Assembly: GCA_016793165.1 (NCBI GenBank)
Contig: JAEULA010000065.1
Location: 124,001 to 188,000, forward strand
Length of the DNA: 64,000 nt
DNA from: Alphaproteobacteria bacterium
GTDB lineage: Bacteria; Pseudomonadota; Alphaproteobacteria; CACIAM-22H2
Reading direction: 5' to 3'
Position 1 is the stretch's first letter. Each line of letters starts with the position of its first letter. Positions 55,862 to 64,000 of this stretch are shown here, piece by piece. The notes below the pieces were generated by a model. That model did not search any database. It saw only the letters and a program-made list of their open reading frames with translations, and was not told the origin of the DNA. A program made the translations under genes and the position numbers.

Positions 55862-56356
55862 ATGGGCATGATGGACGGCAAGAGCAGCGCCAAGACCTGG
55901 CTGATCGCGGAGATCGTCTCCGGCATGGCCCTGACTCTCCGGTACTTCTTCAAGCCGAAGGTCACGATCAACTATCCGTTCGAGAAGGGCCCGATCAGCG
56001 CCCGGTTCCGCGGCGAGCACGCGCTGCGCCGCTATCCCAACGGCGAGGAGCGCTGCATCGCGTGCAAGCTCTGCGAGGCGGTCTGCCCCGCGCAGGCGAT
56101 CACGATCGAGGCCGAGCCGCGCGCCGACGGCAGCCGGCGCACCACGCGCTACGACATCGACATGACCAAGTGCATCTACTGCGGCCTGTGCCAGGAGGCC
56201 TGCCCGGTCGATGCGATCGTCGAGGGGCCGAATTTCGAGTTCGCGACCGAGACGCGCGAGGAGCTCATGTACAACAAGGAGAAGCTGCTCGCGAACGGCG
56301 ACCGGTGGGAAGCCGAGATCCAGCAGAACATCTCGATCGATGCGCCGTATCGCTGA
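55862..56356 (+). CDS. nuoI: NADH-quinone oxidoreductase subunit I
   Basis: TYKY-type ferredoxin subunit, 164 aa, with clusters N6a and N6b passing electrons to NuoB. Two complete 4Fe-4S motifs are present, CIACKLCEAVCP near residues 62-73 and CIYCGLCQEACP near 101-112. An amphipathic N-terminal stretch docks it to the membrane arm. The start has GGAGGCAC-type spacing upstream. Confidence 0.97.
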   Translation: MGMMDGKSSAKTWLIAEIVSGMALTLRYFFKPKVTINYPFEKGPISARFRGEHALRRYPNGEERCIACKLCEAVCPAQAITIEAEPRADGSRRTTRYDIDMTKCIYCGLCQEACPVDAIVEGPNFEFATETREELMYNKEKLLANGDRWEAEIQQNISIDAPYR

Positions 56357-56392
56357 GGCGGAACGGGCATCGGGGCACGACGAGGGGCACGC

Positions 56393-57004
56393 ATGATCCA
56401 GGCACTGGCCTTCTACCTGTTCTCGGGCGTGATGATCGCCTCGGCCGTGATGGTCGTGTCGGCGCGCAATCCCGTGCACTCGGTGCTGTTCCTGATCCTC
56501 GCCTTCTTCAACGCCGCGGCGCTGTTCCTGCTCAACGGCGCCGAGTTCCTGGCGATGATCCTGGTCGTCGTCTACGTCGGCGCGGTCGCGGTGCTGTTCC
56601 TGTTCGTCGTGATGATGCTCGACATCAACTTCGCGCAGCTGCGCGAGGGGTTCCTGCGCTACCTGCCGGTCGGCGGCGCGATCGGCCTGATCCTGCTCGC
56701 CGAGCTCGTCTTCGTCGGCGTGGCCTGGATCGATGCCGGAGCGGCGGTCCAGCTGCGCGGCGCGCCGGCCAGCGAGGCGGTCCACAACACCCGGGCGCTC
56801 GGGCGGCTGATCTACACGCACTACGCGCTGATCTTCCAGGCGGCGGGCCTCGTCCTGCTGGTGGCGATGATCGGCGCCATCGTCCTGACCCTGCGTGCGC
56901 GCCCGGGCGTCCGTCGCCAGAGCATCCCCGCGCAGGTCGCGCGCAGCCGTGCGGCTGGCGTCTCGCTCGCCAAGGTGCGGCCGCGCACCGGCGTCGACGT
57001 CTGA
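56393..57004 (+). CDS. nuoJ: NADH-quinone oxidoreductase subunit J
   Basis: ND6-type membrane subunit, 203 aa with five hydrophobic helices. The pi-bulge-containing helix is in AEFLAMILVVVYVGAVAVLFLFVVMMLDI near residues 48-76. The C-terminus is a charged tail of about 35 residues. It participates in the conformational coupling between the quinone site and the proton channels. Confidence 0.95.
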   Translation: MIQALAFYLFSGVMIASAVMVVSARNPVHSVLFLILAFFNAAALFLLNGAEFLAMILVVVYVGAVAVLFLFVVMMLDINFAQLREGFLRYLPVGGAIGLILLAELVFVGVAWIDAGAAVQLRGAPASEAVHNTRALGRLIYTHYALIFQAAGLVLLVAMIGAIVLTLRARPGVRRQSIPAQVARSRAAGVSLAKVRPRTGVDV

Positions 57005-57014
57005 GGAGAGCGCC

Positions 57015-57323
57015 ATGATCATCGGCCTGGGCCACTACCTCACCGTCGCGGCCATCCTGTTCACCCTCGGCATCTTCGGCATCTTCCTGAACCGGAAGAA
57101 CGTGATCGTCATCCTGATGTCGGTCGAGCTGATGCTGCTCGCCGTGAACATCAATCTGGTGGCGTTCTCGGCCCATCTCGGCGACCTGGTCGGCCAGGTC
57201 TTCGCCCTGATGGTGCTGACCGTCGCCGCCGCCGAGGCGGCGATCGGGCTCGCGATCCTGGTCGTCTACTTCCGCAACCGCGGCTCGATCGAAGTCGAAG
57301 ACATCAACCTGATGAAGGGCTGA
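57015..57323 (+). CDS. nuoK: NADH-quinone oxidoreductase subunit K
   Basis: ND4L-type subunit, 102 aa, three helices. The conserved glutamates of the proton path lie in VIVILMSVELMLLAVNINLVAF (near residue 36) and in VAAAEAAIGLAILVVYFRN (near 72). GAGGAGAG precedes the ATG at 57015; an in-frame extension running through nuoJ is rejected. Confidence 0.96.
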   Translation: MIIGLGHYLTVAAILFTLGIFGIFLNRKNVIVILMSVELMLLAVNINLVAFSAHLGDLVGQVFALMVLTVAAAEAAIGLAILVVYFRNRGSIEVEDINLMKG

Positions 57324-57334
57324 CGGTCGACGTC

Positions 57335-59299
57335 ATGAAGACCCTCGCTATCCTCGCCGTGTTCCTGCCGCTGCTGGGCTTCGTCCTGGCGGGGCTTCCG
57401 ATCGTCGCCGGCGCCAAGGGCCACGGCGTGGACCGCTGGGCCCAGCTGATCACCAGCGCCCTGGTCGGGGTCGCGGCGCTCTGTGCCGTCGCGATCTTCT
57501 GGTCCGTGGCTCTGCACCACCAGCCGCGGACCATCGAGCTCTTCACCTGGATTGACTCAGGCAGCTTCGAGGCGGGCTGGGCGCTCAAGCTCGACGCCCT
57601 GTCGGCCGTGATGCTGTGCGTCGTCACGATCGTGTCGACCTGCGTGCACGTCTACTCGATCGGCTACATGAGCCACGATCCCGCGATCCCGCGGTTCATG
57701 GCCTATCTGAGCCTGTTCACCTTCTTCATGCTGATGCTGGTGACGGCCGACAACTTCGTGCAGATGTTCTTCGGCTGGGAGGGTGTCGGCCTCGCCTCCT
57801 ACCTGCTGATCGGCTTCTGGCACGACCGGGACAGCGCCAATGCGGCCTCGATCAAGGCGTTCGTGGTCAACCGTGTCGGCGACTTCGGGTTCGCGCTGGG
57901 GATCTTCGGCGTCTTCGCGATGTTCGGCTCGGTCCATTTCGACACGGTGTTCCAGGCCGCGCCGGGCCGCGTGAACGACACGATCAGGTTCCTCTGGTTC
58001 GAGGGCCACGCGCTGACGACGCTGTGCCTGCTCCTCTTCGTCGGCGCCATGGGCAAGTCCGCGCAGCTGGGGCTGCACACCTGGCTCCCGGACGCGATGG
58101 AGGGACCGACCCCGGTCTCCGCGCTCATCCATGCCGCCACGATGGTGACCGCGGGCGTGTTCATGGTCGCCCGCCTGTCGCCGATGTTCGAACTCGCGCC
58201 GGCGGCGCTCAACGTCGTGTGCATCATCGGCGCATTGACGGCGATCTTCGCGGCCTCGGTCGGCCTGGTGCAGAACGACATCAAGCGCGTCATCGCCTAT
58301 TCGACATGCTCGCAGCTTGGCTACATGTTCTTCGCCGCCGGGGTGTCCGCCTATTCGGCGGCGATCTTCCACCTCATGACCCACGCCTTCTTCAAGGCGC
58401 TGCTGTTCCTGGGCTCCGGCTCGGTGATCCATGCGCTCGAGGGCGAGCAGGACATGCGCAAGATGGGCGGGCTCGGCCCGAAGATCCGCATCACCTACTG
58501 GCTGATGCTGATCGGCAGCGTCGCGTTGGCCGGCATCGGCATCCCCTTCGTCTTCGGCTTCGCCGGCTTCTATTCGAAGGACATCATCCTGGAGAGCGCG
58601 TTCGGTGCGCACTCGGGCCCGGGCGCCTTCGCCTTCTGGATCGGCATCGCCGCGGCGGGGATGACCGCCTTCTATTCCTGGCGGCTTCTGTTCATGACCT
58701 TCAGCGGCCATACGCGCGCCGACCATCACACATTCGACCATGCGCACGAGTCGCCGGCGGTAATGCTCGTTCCGCTCTACGTCCTCGCCGCCGGCGCGAT
58801 CTTCGCAGGCCTCGCGGGTTACGAGTACTTCGTCGGCCACCACCGGGCCGAGTTCTGGGGCGCGTCGATCAAGGTGCTCGCCGCCCACGATTCGATCGAG
58901 GCGGCGCACCACGTCCCCGTCTGGGTCAAGGTCCTGCCGCTCGTCGCCAGCGTGATCGGCATCGGCGTGTCGTACGGGCTGTACATCCGCAACCCGCAGC
59001 TGCCGGCCGAGCTCGCCGCGCGCTTCCAGGGTCTCTACCGCTTCCTGCTGAACAAGTGGTGGTTCGACGAGCTCTACGACGCGCTGTTCGTGCGGCCGTC
59101 CTTCACGGCGGGCATCGGCCTCTGGAAGAAGGGGGATGGCGCCATCATCGACGGGCTGGGGCCCGATGCGCTGGCCGCGAACACGCTGACGACGGCGCGC
59201 CGGGTCAGCGCCGTCCAGACCGGCTACGTCTATCACTACGCCTTCGCGATGCTGATCGGTGTCGTCGCGCTGGCCACTTGGTATCTCGTGAGCCGGTGA
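57335..59299 (+). CDS. nuoL: NADH-quinone oxidoreductase subunit L
   Basis: Largest antiporter-like proton-pumping subunit (ND5 type), 654 aa with about 15 helices and a long lateral C-terminal helix. Typical features are FFGWEGVGLASYLLIGFWH near residue 145, the proton-path Lys in MGKSAQLGLHTWLPDAMEGPTPVSALIHAATMV near 228, and LTHAFFKALLFLGSGSVIH (as MTHAFFKALLF) near 345. Confidence 0.97.
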   Translation: MKTLAILAVFLPLLGFVLAGLPIVAGAKGHGVDRWAQLITSALVGVAALCAVAIFWSVALHHQPRTIELFTWIDSGSFEAGWALKLDALSAVMLCVVTIVSTCVHVYSIGYMSHDPAIPRFMAYLSLFTFFMLMLVTADNFVQMFFGWEGVGLASYLLIGFWHDRDSANAASIKAFVVNRVGDFGFALGIFGVFAMFGSVHFDTVFQAAPGRVNDTIRFLWFEGHALTTLCLLLFVGAMGKSAQLGLHTWLPDAMEGPTPVSALIHAATMVTAGVFMVARLSPMFELAPAALNVVCIIGALTAIFAASVGLVQNDIKRVIAYSTCSQLGYMFFAAGVSAYSAAIFHLMTHAFFKALLFLGSGSVIHALEGEQDMRKMGGLGPKIRITYWLMLIGSVALAGIGIPFVFGFAGFYSKDIILESAFGAHSGPGAFAFWIGIAAAGMTAFYSWRLLFMTFSGHTRADHHTFDHAHESPAVMLVPLYVLAAGAIFAGLAGYEYFVGHHRAEFWGASIKVLAAHDSIEAAHHVPVWVKVLPLVASVIGIGVSYGLYIRNPQLPAELAARFQGLYRFLLNKWWFDELYDALFVRPSFTAGIGLWKKGDGAIIDGLGPDALAANTLTTARRVSAVQTGYVYHYAFAMLIGVVALATWYLVSR

Positions 59300-59309
59300 G
59301 GGACGCGAC

Positions 59310-60839
59310 ATGAGCAGCTGGCCGATCCTCAGCCTCGTCACATTCCTGCCGCTCGTCGGGGCGGCCTTCATCCTGTTCGTGCGCGGCGATGCCGAGACCG
59401 AGGCGCGCAACGCGCGCTGGGTCGCGCTGTGGACGACCCTCGCGACCTTCATCGTCTCGCTGGTGCTTTGGTTCGATTTCGACCGCAGCTCCGCGGCCTT
59501 CCAGTTCGTCGAGCGCGCGACCTGGTTCCCCGGGACGGCGATCACCTATCACATGGGCGTGGACGGCATCTCCGTGCTGTTCGTGCTGCTGTCGACCTTC
59601 CTCATGCCGCTCTGCATCCTCGCCTCGTGGGAGGCGGTCGAGCATCGCGTGAAGGAGTACATGGTCGCCTTCCTCGTCCTCGAGACGATGATGGTTGGCA
59701 TGTTCTGCGCCCTCGACATGGTGCTGTTCTACATCTTCTTCGAGGCGGTCCTGATCCCGATGTTCCTGATCATCGGGGTGTGGGGCGGCGCGCGGCGCGT
59801 CTACTCGGCGTTCAAGTTCTTCCTCTACACGCTCGCGGGATCGGTGCTGATGCTCGTCGCGCTGCTGTACATGTACGGCGCGGCCGGCACGACCGACATC
59901 ACCAAGCTCATCGGCTACGGCTTCTCGCCGCAGGCGCAGAAGTGGCTGTGGCTCGCCTTTTTCGCGTCCTTCGCGGTCAAGGTGCCGATGTGGCCGGTGC
60001 ACACCTGGCTCCCCGACGCGCATGTCGAGGCGCCGACGGCCGGCTCCGTCATCCTCGCGGGCGTTCTGCTCAAGATGGGCGGGTACGGCTTCCTGCGGTT
60101 CTCGATCCCGATGATGCCGGAGGCGTCGATCGCCTTCACGCCGCTGGTCTACACGTTGTCGATCATCGCCGTCATCTACACCTCGCTGGTCGCGCTGGTG
60201 CAGCAGGACATGAAGAAGCTCATCGCCTATTCGTCGGTGGCGCACATGGGCTTCGTGACGCTCGGGATCTTCACCGGAACGCGGCAGGGCGTCGACGGCG
60301 CCATCTTCCAGATGTTGAGCCATGGCGTGGTGTCGGGCGCGCTGTTCCTTTGCGTCGGCGTCGTGTACGACCGGCTGCATACCCGCGAGATCGCGCGCTA
60401 CGGCGGCCTCGTCGAGCGCATGCCGCGATACGCCGCCGTCTTCATGCTGTTCACGATGGCCTCGGTCGGGCTCCCAGGAACGAGCGGGTTCGTCGGCGAG
60501 TTCCTGGTGCTGACGGGCACGTTCCAGTCGAACACCTGGGCCGCGGCGCTCGCCTCGCTCGGCGTCATCCTCGGCGCGGCCTACATGCTCTACCTCTATC
60601 GCCGCGTGATCTTCGGAACGATCACGCGCGACGACCTGCGCAAGATGCTCGACCTGTCGCGGCGCGAACTCGCCGTCTTCGTGCCGCTGATCGCGGTCGT
60701 GCTCTGGATGGGCATCTACCCGAAGCCGGTGCTCGATGTCTTCGCGACGTCGGTCGACCAGCTGGTTGCCCGCTACAAGCAGGCCGAGCTTTCCTCCCCC
60801 CAGGCGCCGGTCCGCCGGCTCGCCTCTCTCGCGGACTGA
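59310..60839 (+). CDS. nuoM: NADH-quinone oxidoreductase subunit M
   Basis: Antiporter-like proton-pumping subunit (ND4 type), 509 aa with 14 helices. It has LVLETMMVGMFCALDMVLFYIFFEAVLIPMFLIIG near residues 120-152 with the conserved Glu, KVPMWPVHTWLPDAHVEAPTAGSVILAG near 225, and SVAHMGFVTLGIF near 308. Eleven bases separate it from nuoL. Confidence 0.97.
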   Translation: MSSWPILSLVTFLPLVGAAFILFVRGDAETEARNARWVALWTTLATFIVSLVLWFDFDRSSAAFQFVERATWFPGTAITYHMGVDGISVLFVLLSTFLMPLCILASWEAVEHRVKEYMVAFLVLETMMVGMFCALDMVLFYIFFEAVLIPMFLIIGVWGGARRVYSAFKFFLYTLAGSVLMLVALLYMYGAAGTTDITKLIGYGFSPQAQKWLWLAFFASFAVKVPMWPVHTWLPDAHVEAPTAGSVILAGVLLKMGGYGFLRFSIPMMPEASIAFTPLVYTLSIIAVIYTSLVALVQQDMKKLIAYSSVAHMGFVTLGIFTGTRQGVDGAIFQMLSHGVVSGALFLCVGVVYDRLHTREIARYGGLVERMPRYAAVFMLFTMASVGLPGTSGFVGEFLVLTGTFQSNTWAAALASLGVILGAAYMLYLYRRVIFGTITRDDLRKMLDLSRRELAVFVPLIAVVLWMGIYPKPVLDVFATSVDQLVARYKQAELSSPQAPVRRLASLAD

Positions 60840-60845
60840 GCGCCG

Positions 60846-62306
60846 ATGACCCCCGTACCCCTGAACCTCGGCCCCGCGCAGCCCGAACTCTTCCTGGCCG
60901 CGTCCGGGCTCGCCCTGCTGCTCTACGGCGTCCTGACCGGCGAGAAGTCGACGCGCCAGGTGTCCTGGCTGGCGATCATCGTCCTCGCGGTCACCGCGCT
61001 GCTGGTGTCGACCTCGCCGGCCACACGCACCCTCGCGCTCTCCGGGCTTTTCGTCGCCGACGCGTTCGGCGCCTTCATGAAGCTGTTCGTACTGCTCGGC
61101 GCGGCGCTCGGGATCGTGCTGTCGCTCGACTACAACCGGCGCGAGGAGATCGAGCGCTTCGAATTCCCGGTCCTGATCGTGTTCGCGACCCTGGGCATGA
61201 TGCTCATGATCTCGGCGACGGACCTGATCTCGCTCTATCTCGGGCTCGAGCTCCAGAGCCTTTCGCTCTATGTGGTCGCGGCCTTCCGGCGCGACAGCGT
61301 CAAGTCGACCGAGGCCGGCCTCAAGTACTTCGTCCTCGGCGCGCTGTCCTCCGGGATGCTGCTCTACGGCGCGTCCCTGGTCTACGGCTTCTCCGGCAGC
61401 ACGAGCTTCGCGGCGATCGCCAAGGCGCTCGCGCCGGTTGCGACGGATCCGGCGCAGGTGCCGCTCGGGATCCTGTTCGGCGTCGTCTTCCTGGTCGCCG
61501 GTCTCGCCTTCAAGGTTTCGGCCGCGCCGTTCCACATGTGGACCCCCGATGTCTACGAGGGCGCGCCGACCCCGGTGACGGCCTTCTTCGCGATCGCCCC
61601 GAAGATCGCCGCGACGGCGTTGTTCGTGCGCGTGATGGTCGAGCCCTTCGGTCCGCTCGCGCAGCACTGGCAGCAGATCATCTGGCTGATCGCGGTCCTT
61701 TCGATGATCGTCGGCGCCTTCGCGGCGATCTGGCAGACGAACGTCAAGCGCCTGATGGCGTACAGCTCGATCGGCCACGTCGGCTATGCGCTGATCGGCC
61801 TGGTCGCCGGCGGCAAGTCCGGCGTCGGAGCCATCGCCCTTTACATGGCCGTCTACCTGTTCATGAACGTGGCGGCCTTCGCCGTCATCCTGTCGATGCG
61901 CCAGAAGGGTCGGGCCGTCGAGCAGATCCAGGATCTCGCCGGCCTCTGGAAGAGCCACCCGATGATGGCGGGCGCGCTCGGCATCGCGATGTTCGCCATG
62001 GCCGGCATCCCGCCGCTCGCCGGCTTCCTTTCGAAGTTCTACATCTTCGAGGCCGCGGTCAGGTCGGGCTTCTACGTGCTCGCGGTCGTGGGCGTGCTCA
62101 CCAGCGTCTTCGGCGCGTTCTACTACCTGCGCATCGTGAAGATCATGTGCTTCGACGAGCCGGGCGAGGTGATCGACAAGCCGATCGATCCGGCGGTCGG
62201 CGCGGTGCTGGGCGTCGCGAGCCTCTTCACGCTGTTCTTCATTCTCTGGCCGGCGCCGCTGATCCGCGCGGCCACGACGGCGGCGGCCTCGCTCTTCCCG
62301 GGATGA
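60846..62306 (+). CDS. nuoN: NADH-quinone oxidoreductase subunit N
   Basis: Antiporter-like proton-pumping subunit (ND2 type), 486 aa. It carries DLISLYLGLELQSLSLYVVAAF near residue 125, KVSAAPFHMWTPDVYEGAPTPVTAFFAIAPK near 228, and SSIGHVGYALIGLVAG near 310. It closes the complex I operon, and its TGA overlaps the birA start by four bases, so birA is read with it. Confidence 0.97.
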   Translation: MTPVPLNLGPAQPELFLAASGLALLLYGVLTGEKSTRQVSWLAIIVLAVTALLVSTSPATRTLALSGLFVADAFGAFMKLFVLLGAALGIVLSLDYNRREEIERFEFPVLIVFATLGMMLMISATDLISLYLGLELQSLSLYVVAAFRRDSVKSTEAGLKYFVLGALSSGMLLYGASLVYGFSGSTSFAAIAKALAPVATDPAQVPLGILFGVVFLVAGLAFKVSAAPFHMWTPDVYEGAPTPVTAFFAIAPKIAATALFVRVMVEPFGPLAQHWQQIIWLIAVLSMIVGAFAAIWQTNVKRLMAYSSIGHVGYALIGLVAGGKSGVGAIALYMAVYLFMNVAAFAVILSMRQKGRAVEQIQDLAGLWKSHPMMAGALGIAMFAMAGIPPLAGFLSKFYIFEAAVRSGFYVLAVVGVLTSVFGAFYYLRIVKIMCFDEPGEVIDKPIDPAVGAVLGVASLFTLFFILWPAPLIRAATTAAASLFPG

Positions 62307-63061
62307 TCGACGACCCGCCGCCGCGCTTGCCGCCGGCGTTTCGGCTCGTCGCCCTCGGGACCGTCGTCAGCACCAACGACGAGGCCAAGCGCCTGCTGCG
62401 CGACGGGGCCGAGGAGGGCACGCTCGTTTGGGCGCAGGCCCAGTCCGGCGGCCGCGGCCGCGACGGCCGCAGCTGGTCGAGCCCTGCCGGCAATCTCTAC
62501 GCCTCGCTGATCCTCAGGCCCGAGGGGCCCCCCGGGGACGTGGCGCAGCTCGGCTTCGTCACCGCGCTCGCGATCGGCTCGGGCATCGGCGGATTCCTTC
62601 CGCCGCTGGTCGCGCTCACGAACAAGTGGCCGAACGACGTGCTGCTCGACGGCCGCAAGGTGTCGGGGATCCTGCTCGAGAGCGAAGGCGTGCGCAGCGA
62701 CGGCGTCGACGGCGTCGTGCTGGGCTTCGGCGTCAACGTCGCCGCATGTCCCGCGGAGACGCGGGTGCCCGCGACCTCGCTCGCCGCGCTCGCGGGGGAG
62801 GCGATCGCGCCGGCCCGCGTGCTGGAGGCGATTGCCCGGCATCTCCAGTCCTGGATCCGGCGGTGGGTTGAGGACGGCTTCGAACCGGTCCGCCAGGCGT
62901 GGATGTCGCGCGCCCATGCGCTCGGCCAGCCGATCAGCGTGCGCCTCCCGCGCGAGACCCTCGAAGGCGTCTTCGCGGGGATCGATGCGCGGGGGATGCT
63001 GCAGCTGGACATGCCGATGGGCCGACGCCTCGTCTCGGCCGGCGACGTGTTCTTCAACTGA
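62303..63061 (+). CDS. birA: Biotin--[acetyl-CoA carboxylase] ligase
   Basis: Biotin protein ligase of 252 aa with only the catalytic and C-terminal domains. The N-terminal DNA-binding domain of bifunctional BirA is missing, so it is a class I ligase and not a repressor. Motifs are STNDEAKRL near residue 23, the ATP/biotin loop GGRGRDGRSWSSPAGNLYASL near 49-69, TNKWPNDVLLDGRKVSGILLE near 111 and GFGVNVA near 141. Coupling to nuoN and to coaX is the usual alphaproteobacterial order. Confidence 0.94.
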   Translation: MIDDPPPRLPPAFRLVALGTVVSTNDEAKRLLRDGAEEGTLVWAQAQSGGRGRDGRSWSSPAGNLYASLILRPEGPPGDVAQLGFVTALAIGSGIGGFLPPLVALTNKWPNDVLLDGRKVSGILLESEGVRSDGVDGVVLGFGVNVAACPAETRVPATSLAALAGEAIAPARVLEAIARHLQSWIRRWVEDGFEPVRQAWMSRAHALGQPISVRLPRETLEGVFAGIDARGMLQLDMPMGRRLVSAGDVFFN

Positions 63062-63086
63062 TCCCTGTGTTAGCGTCCGCAACGTC

Positions 63087-63869
63087 ATGCTCCTGGTCAT
63101 CAACGCGAACAACACGACGACGGTGTTCGGCGTCTTCGAGCGCGGCGAGAAGCGCGGCGTCTGGCGGATCTCGACCGACGCCCACCGGACTGCGGACGAA
63201 TACGCATTCTGGCTCACCGGGCTCATGGCGCTGGCCGGGATCGAGCGACGGATGATCGACGGTGTCATCCTCGCCAATGTCGTGCCGCAGACCAGCTTCC
63301 AGCTGAAGACCCTGTGCCGCACCTATTTCGGCGGCGACCCGCTGACCGTCGGCGATCCGGACTGCGATCCCGGCTTCAAGATCCTGATCGAGCGTCCCGA
63401 GGAGGCGGGTGCCGACCGTATCGCCAACACGGCGGGGGCGCGTGGCCGTTATCCGATGCCGGGCGTGGTCGTCGACCTGGGGACGGCGACGAATTTCGAC
63501 GTGATCGACCGCGACGGGAACTACTGCGGCGGAGTCATCGCCCCCGGCATCTCGATCAGCTTCGAGGCGCTCTACACGCGCGCGGCGAAGCTGCCGCGCG
63601 TCGAGATCAAGCGACCCACGCGGGCGATCGGCCGGCGCACCGTCGAGGCGATGCAGTCCGGGATCTACTGGGGCTACATCAGCCTCATCGAGGGGATGCT
63701 TCGACGGCTCGAGGACGAGATGGGCCAGAAGCTCACCGTGATCGGCACCGGCGGTCTCGTGCCGCTGATCGCCGACGGCACGCCGGCGATCCATCATGTG
63801 AACCAGGACATCACGATGCTCGGACTCGTCGACATCTGGTCGCGCAATCGGAGCGCAGGCCCGGCGTGA
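63087..63869 (+). CDS. coaX: Type III pantothenate kinase
   Basis: First enzyme of coenzyme A synthesis, 260 aa, ASKHA fold. Conserved parts are GADRIANTAGARGRYPMPGVVVDLGTATNFDVID near residues 108-142, GGVIAPGI near 150 and VIGTGGL near 220. At the phosphate-binding loop the usual D-x-G-N-T reads NANNT (residues 6-10), so the first Asp and the Gly are replaced. This may be a lineage variant. The start at 63087 is supported by the family N-terminus. It lies 25 bases after birA and its stop overlaps the next start (GTGA). Confidence 0.92.
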   Translation: MLLVINANNTTTVFGVFERGEKRGVWRISTDAHRTADEYAFWLTGLMALAGIERRMIDGVILANVVPQTSFQLKTLCRTYFGGDPLTVGDPDCDPGFKILIERPEEAGADRIANTAGARGRYPMPGVVVDLGTATNFDVIDRDGNYCGGVIAPGISISFEALYTRAAKLPRVEIKRPTRAIGRRTVEAMQSGIYWGYISLIEGMLRRLEDEMGQKLTVIGTGGLVPLIADGTPAIHHVNQDITMLGLVDIWSRNRSAGPA

Positions 63870-64000
63870 CCGACTGGCTCGATCGCTTCACGGACCCCGA
63901 GGGCGACGATCTCTTCTTCCTTCCGCTGGGCGGATCGGGAGAGATCGGCATGAACATGAACCTCTACGGCCATCGCGGCCGCTGGCTGATGGTCGACTGC
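63866..64000 (+). CDS. rnj: Ribonuclease J family metallo-beta-lactamase (3' end outside window)
   Basis: Only the first 45 codons are present, from a GTG at 63866 that overlaps the coaX stop. The opening DDLFFLPLGGSGEIGMNMNLYGH followed by WLMVDC is the N-terminal beta-strand signature of ribonuclease J, an exo- and endonuclease of the beta-CASP family. The position behind coaX is its usual place in alphaproteobacteria. The metal-binding motifs lie beyond the edge. Confidence 0.85.
   Translation, partial: MTDWLDRFTDPEGDDLFFLPLGGSGEIGMNMNLYGHRGRWLMVDC

Noticed and set aside
59205..61958. 917-codon minus-strand frame opposite nuoM and nuoN
   Set aside because: Antisense to two well-conserved membrane subunits and made of charged low-complexity sequence.
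59429..63061. 1210-codon plus-strand frame spanning nuoM, nuoN and birA
   Set aside because: It is an out-of-frame shadow over nuoM and nuoN that happens to join the birA frame. Only 62303-63061 is coding.

Overview
The window is a 64 kb piece of a GC-rich chromosome from an alphaproteobacterium. Four things support this: the nuoABCDEFGHIJKLMN-birA-coaX-rnj order, the tig-clpP-clpX-lon order, a glnB-glnA pair behind a sigma-54 promoter, and codon usage so GC-rich that nearly every gene carries long open frames on the other strand. A Rhodospirillales-like member is a guess. I saw no rRNA, CRISPR array, insertion sequence or prophage. The stretch reads as core chromosome with one accessory-looking operon.

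Layout. 1-5.6 kb: a truncated lactate/malate dehydrogenase-family gene, an HpcH/HpaI aldolase, a VOC protein, parE, a hotdog thioesterase and an EamA transporter. 5.6-9.1 kb: a small membrane protein, an HtrA-like periplasmic protease whose reading frame seems to begin with a non-canonical ATC codon, and a TadG-like protein with a split VWA domain. 9.3-12.9 kb: glnA with a strong terminator, glnB with a sigma-54 promoter, an aminotransferase and tRNA-His. 13-19.2 kb: a cupin-type XRE regulator divergent from a transsulfuration-type PLP enzyme, a methyltransferase-like protein, a sugar isomerase/Gfo-Idh-MocA pair and an HSL-type esterase. 19.3-22.1 kb: a zinc ABC importer operon behind a Zur-like box, led by an unannotated-looking small membrane peptide. 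22-28.4 kb: a hybrid-free sensor kinase, a DUF1194 protein, NAD(P)HX repair, a NUDIX hydrolase and a TTC38-like TPR protein.

28.4-35.1 kb, minus strand, is the most interesting part. A tightly coupled operon encodes homologues, by motif and gene order, of the Campylobacter jejuni O-methyl phosphoramidate (MeOPN) pathway: glutamine kinase, gamma-glutamyl-CDP-amidate hydrolase and CTP:phosphoglutamine cytidylyltransferase, in the same order as cj1418-cj1417-cj1416, plus an APS-kinase-like cytidine diphosphoramidate kinase (cj1415-like) and a SAM methyltransferase. A sulfotransferase-fold protein heads these genes and could be the phosphoramidate transferase, because the activated donor would resemble PAPS. 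No capsule or sulfate-activation genes lie nearby.

35-39 kb: an Lrp/AsnC regulator divergent from an AceE/MdeB-type 2-oxoacid dehydrogenase E1, then tRNA-Leu. 39-45.3 kb: tig, clpP, clpX, lon (with a sigma-32-like promoter) and tRNA-Val. 45.3-47.7 kb: an isochorismatase-family hydrolase, a DUF2306 membrane protein, mtnA and tRNA-Asp. 47.9-64 kb: the complete 14-gene complex I operon followed by birA, coaX and the start of a ribonuclease J gene that runs off the window. All four tRNA genes have recognisable sigma-70-type promoters.
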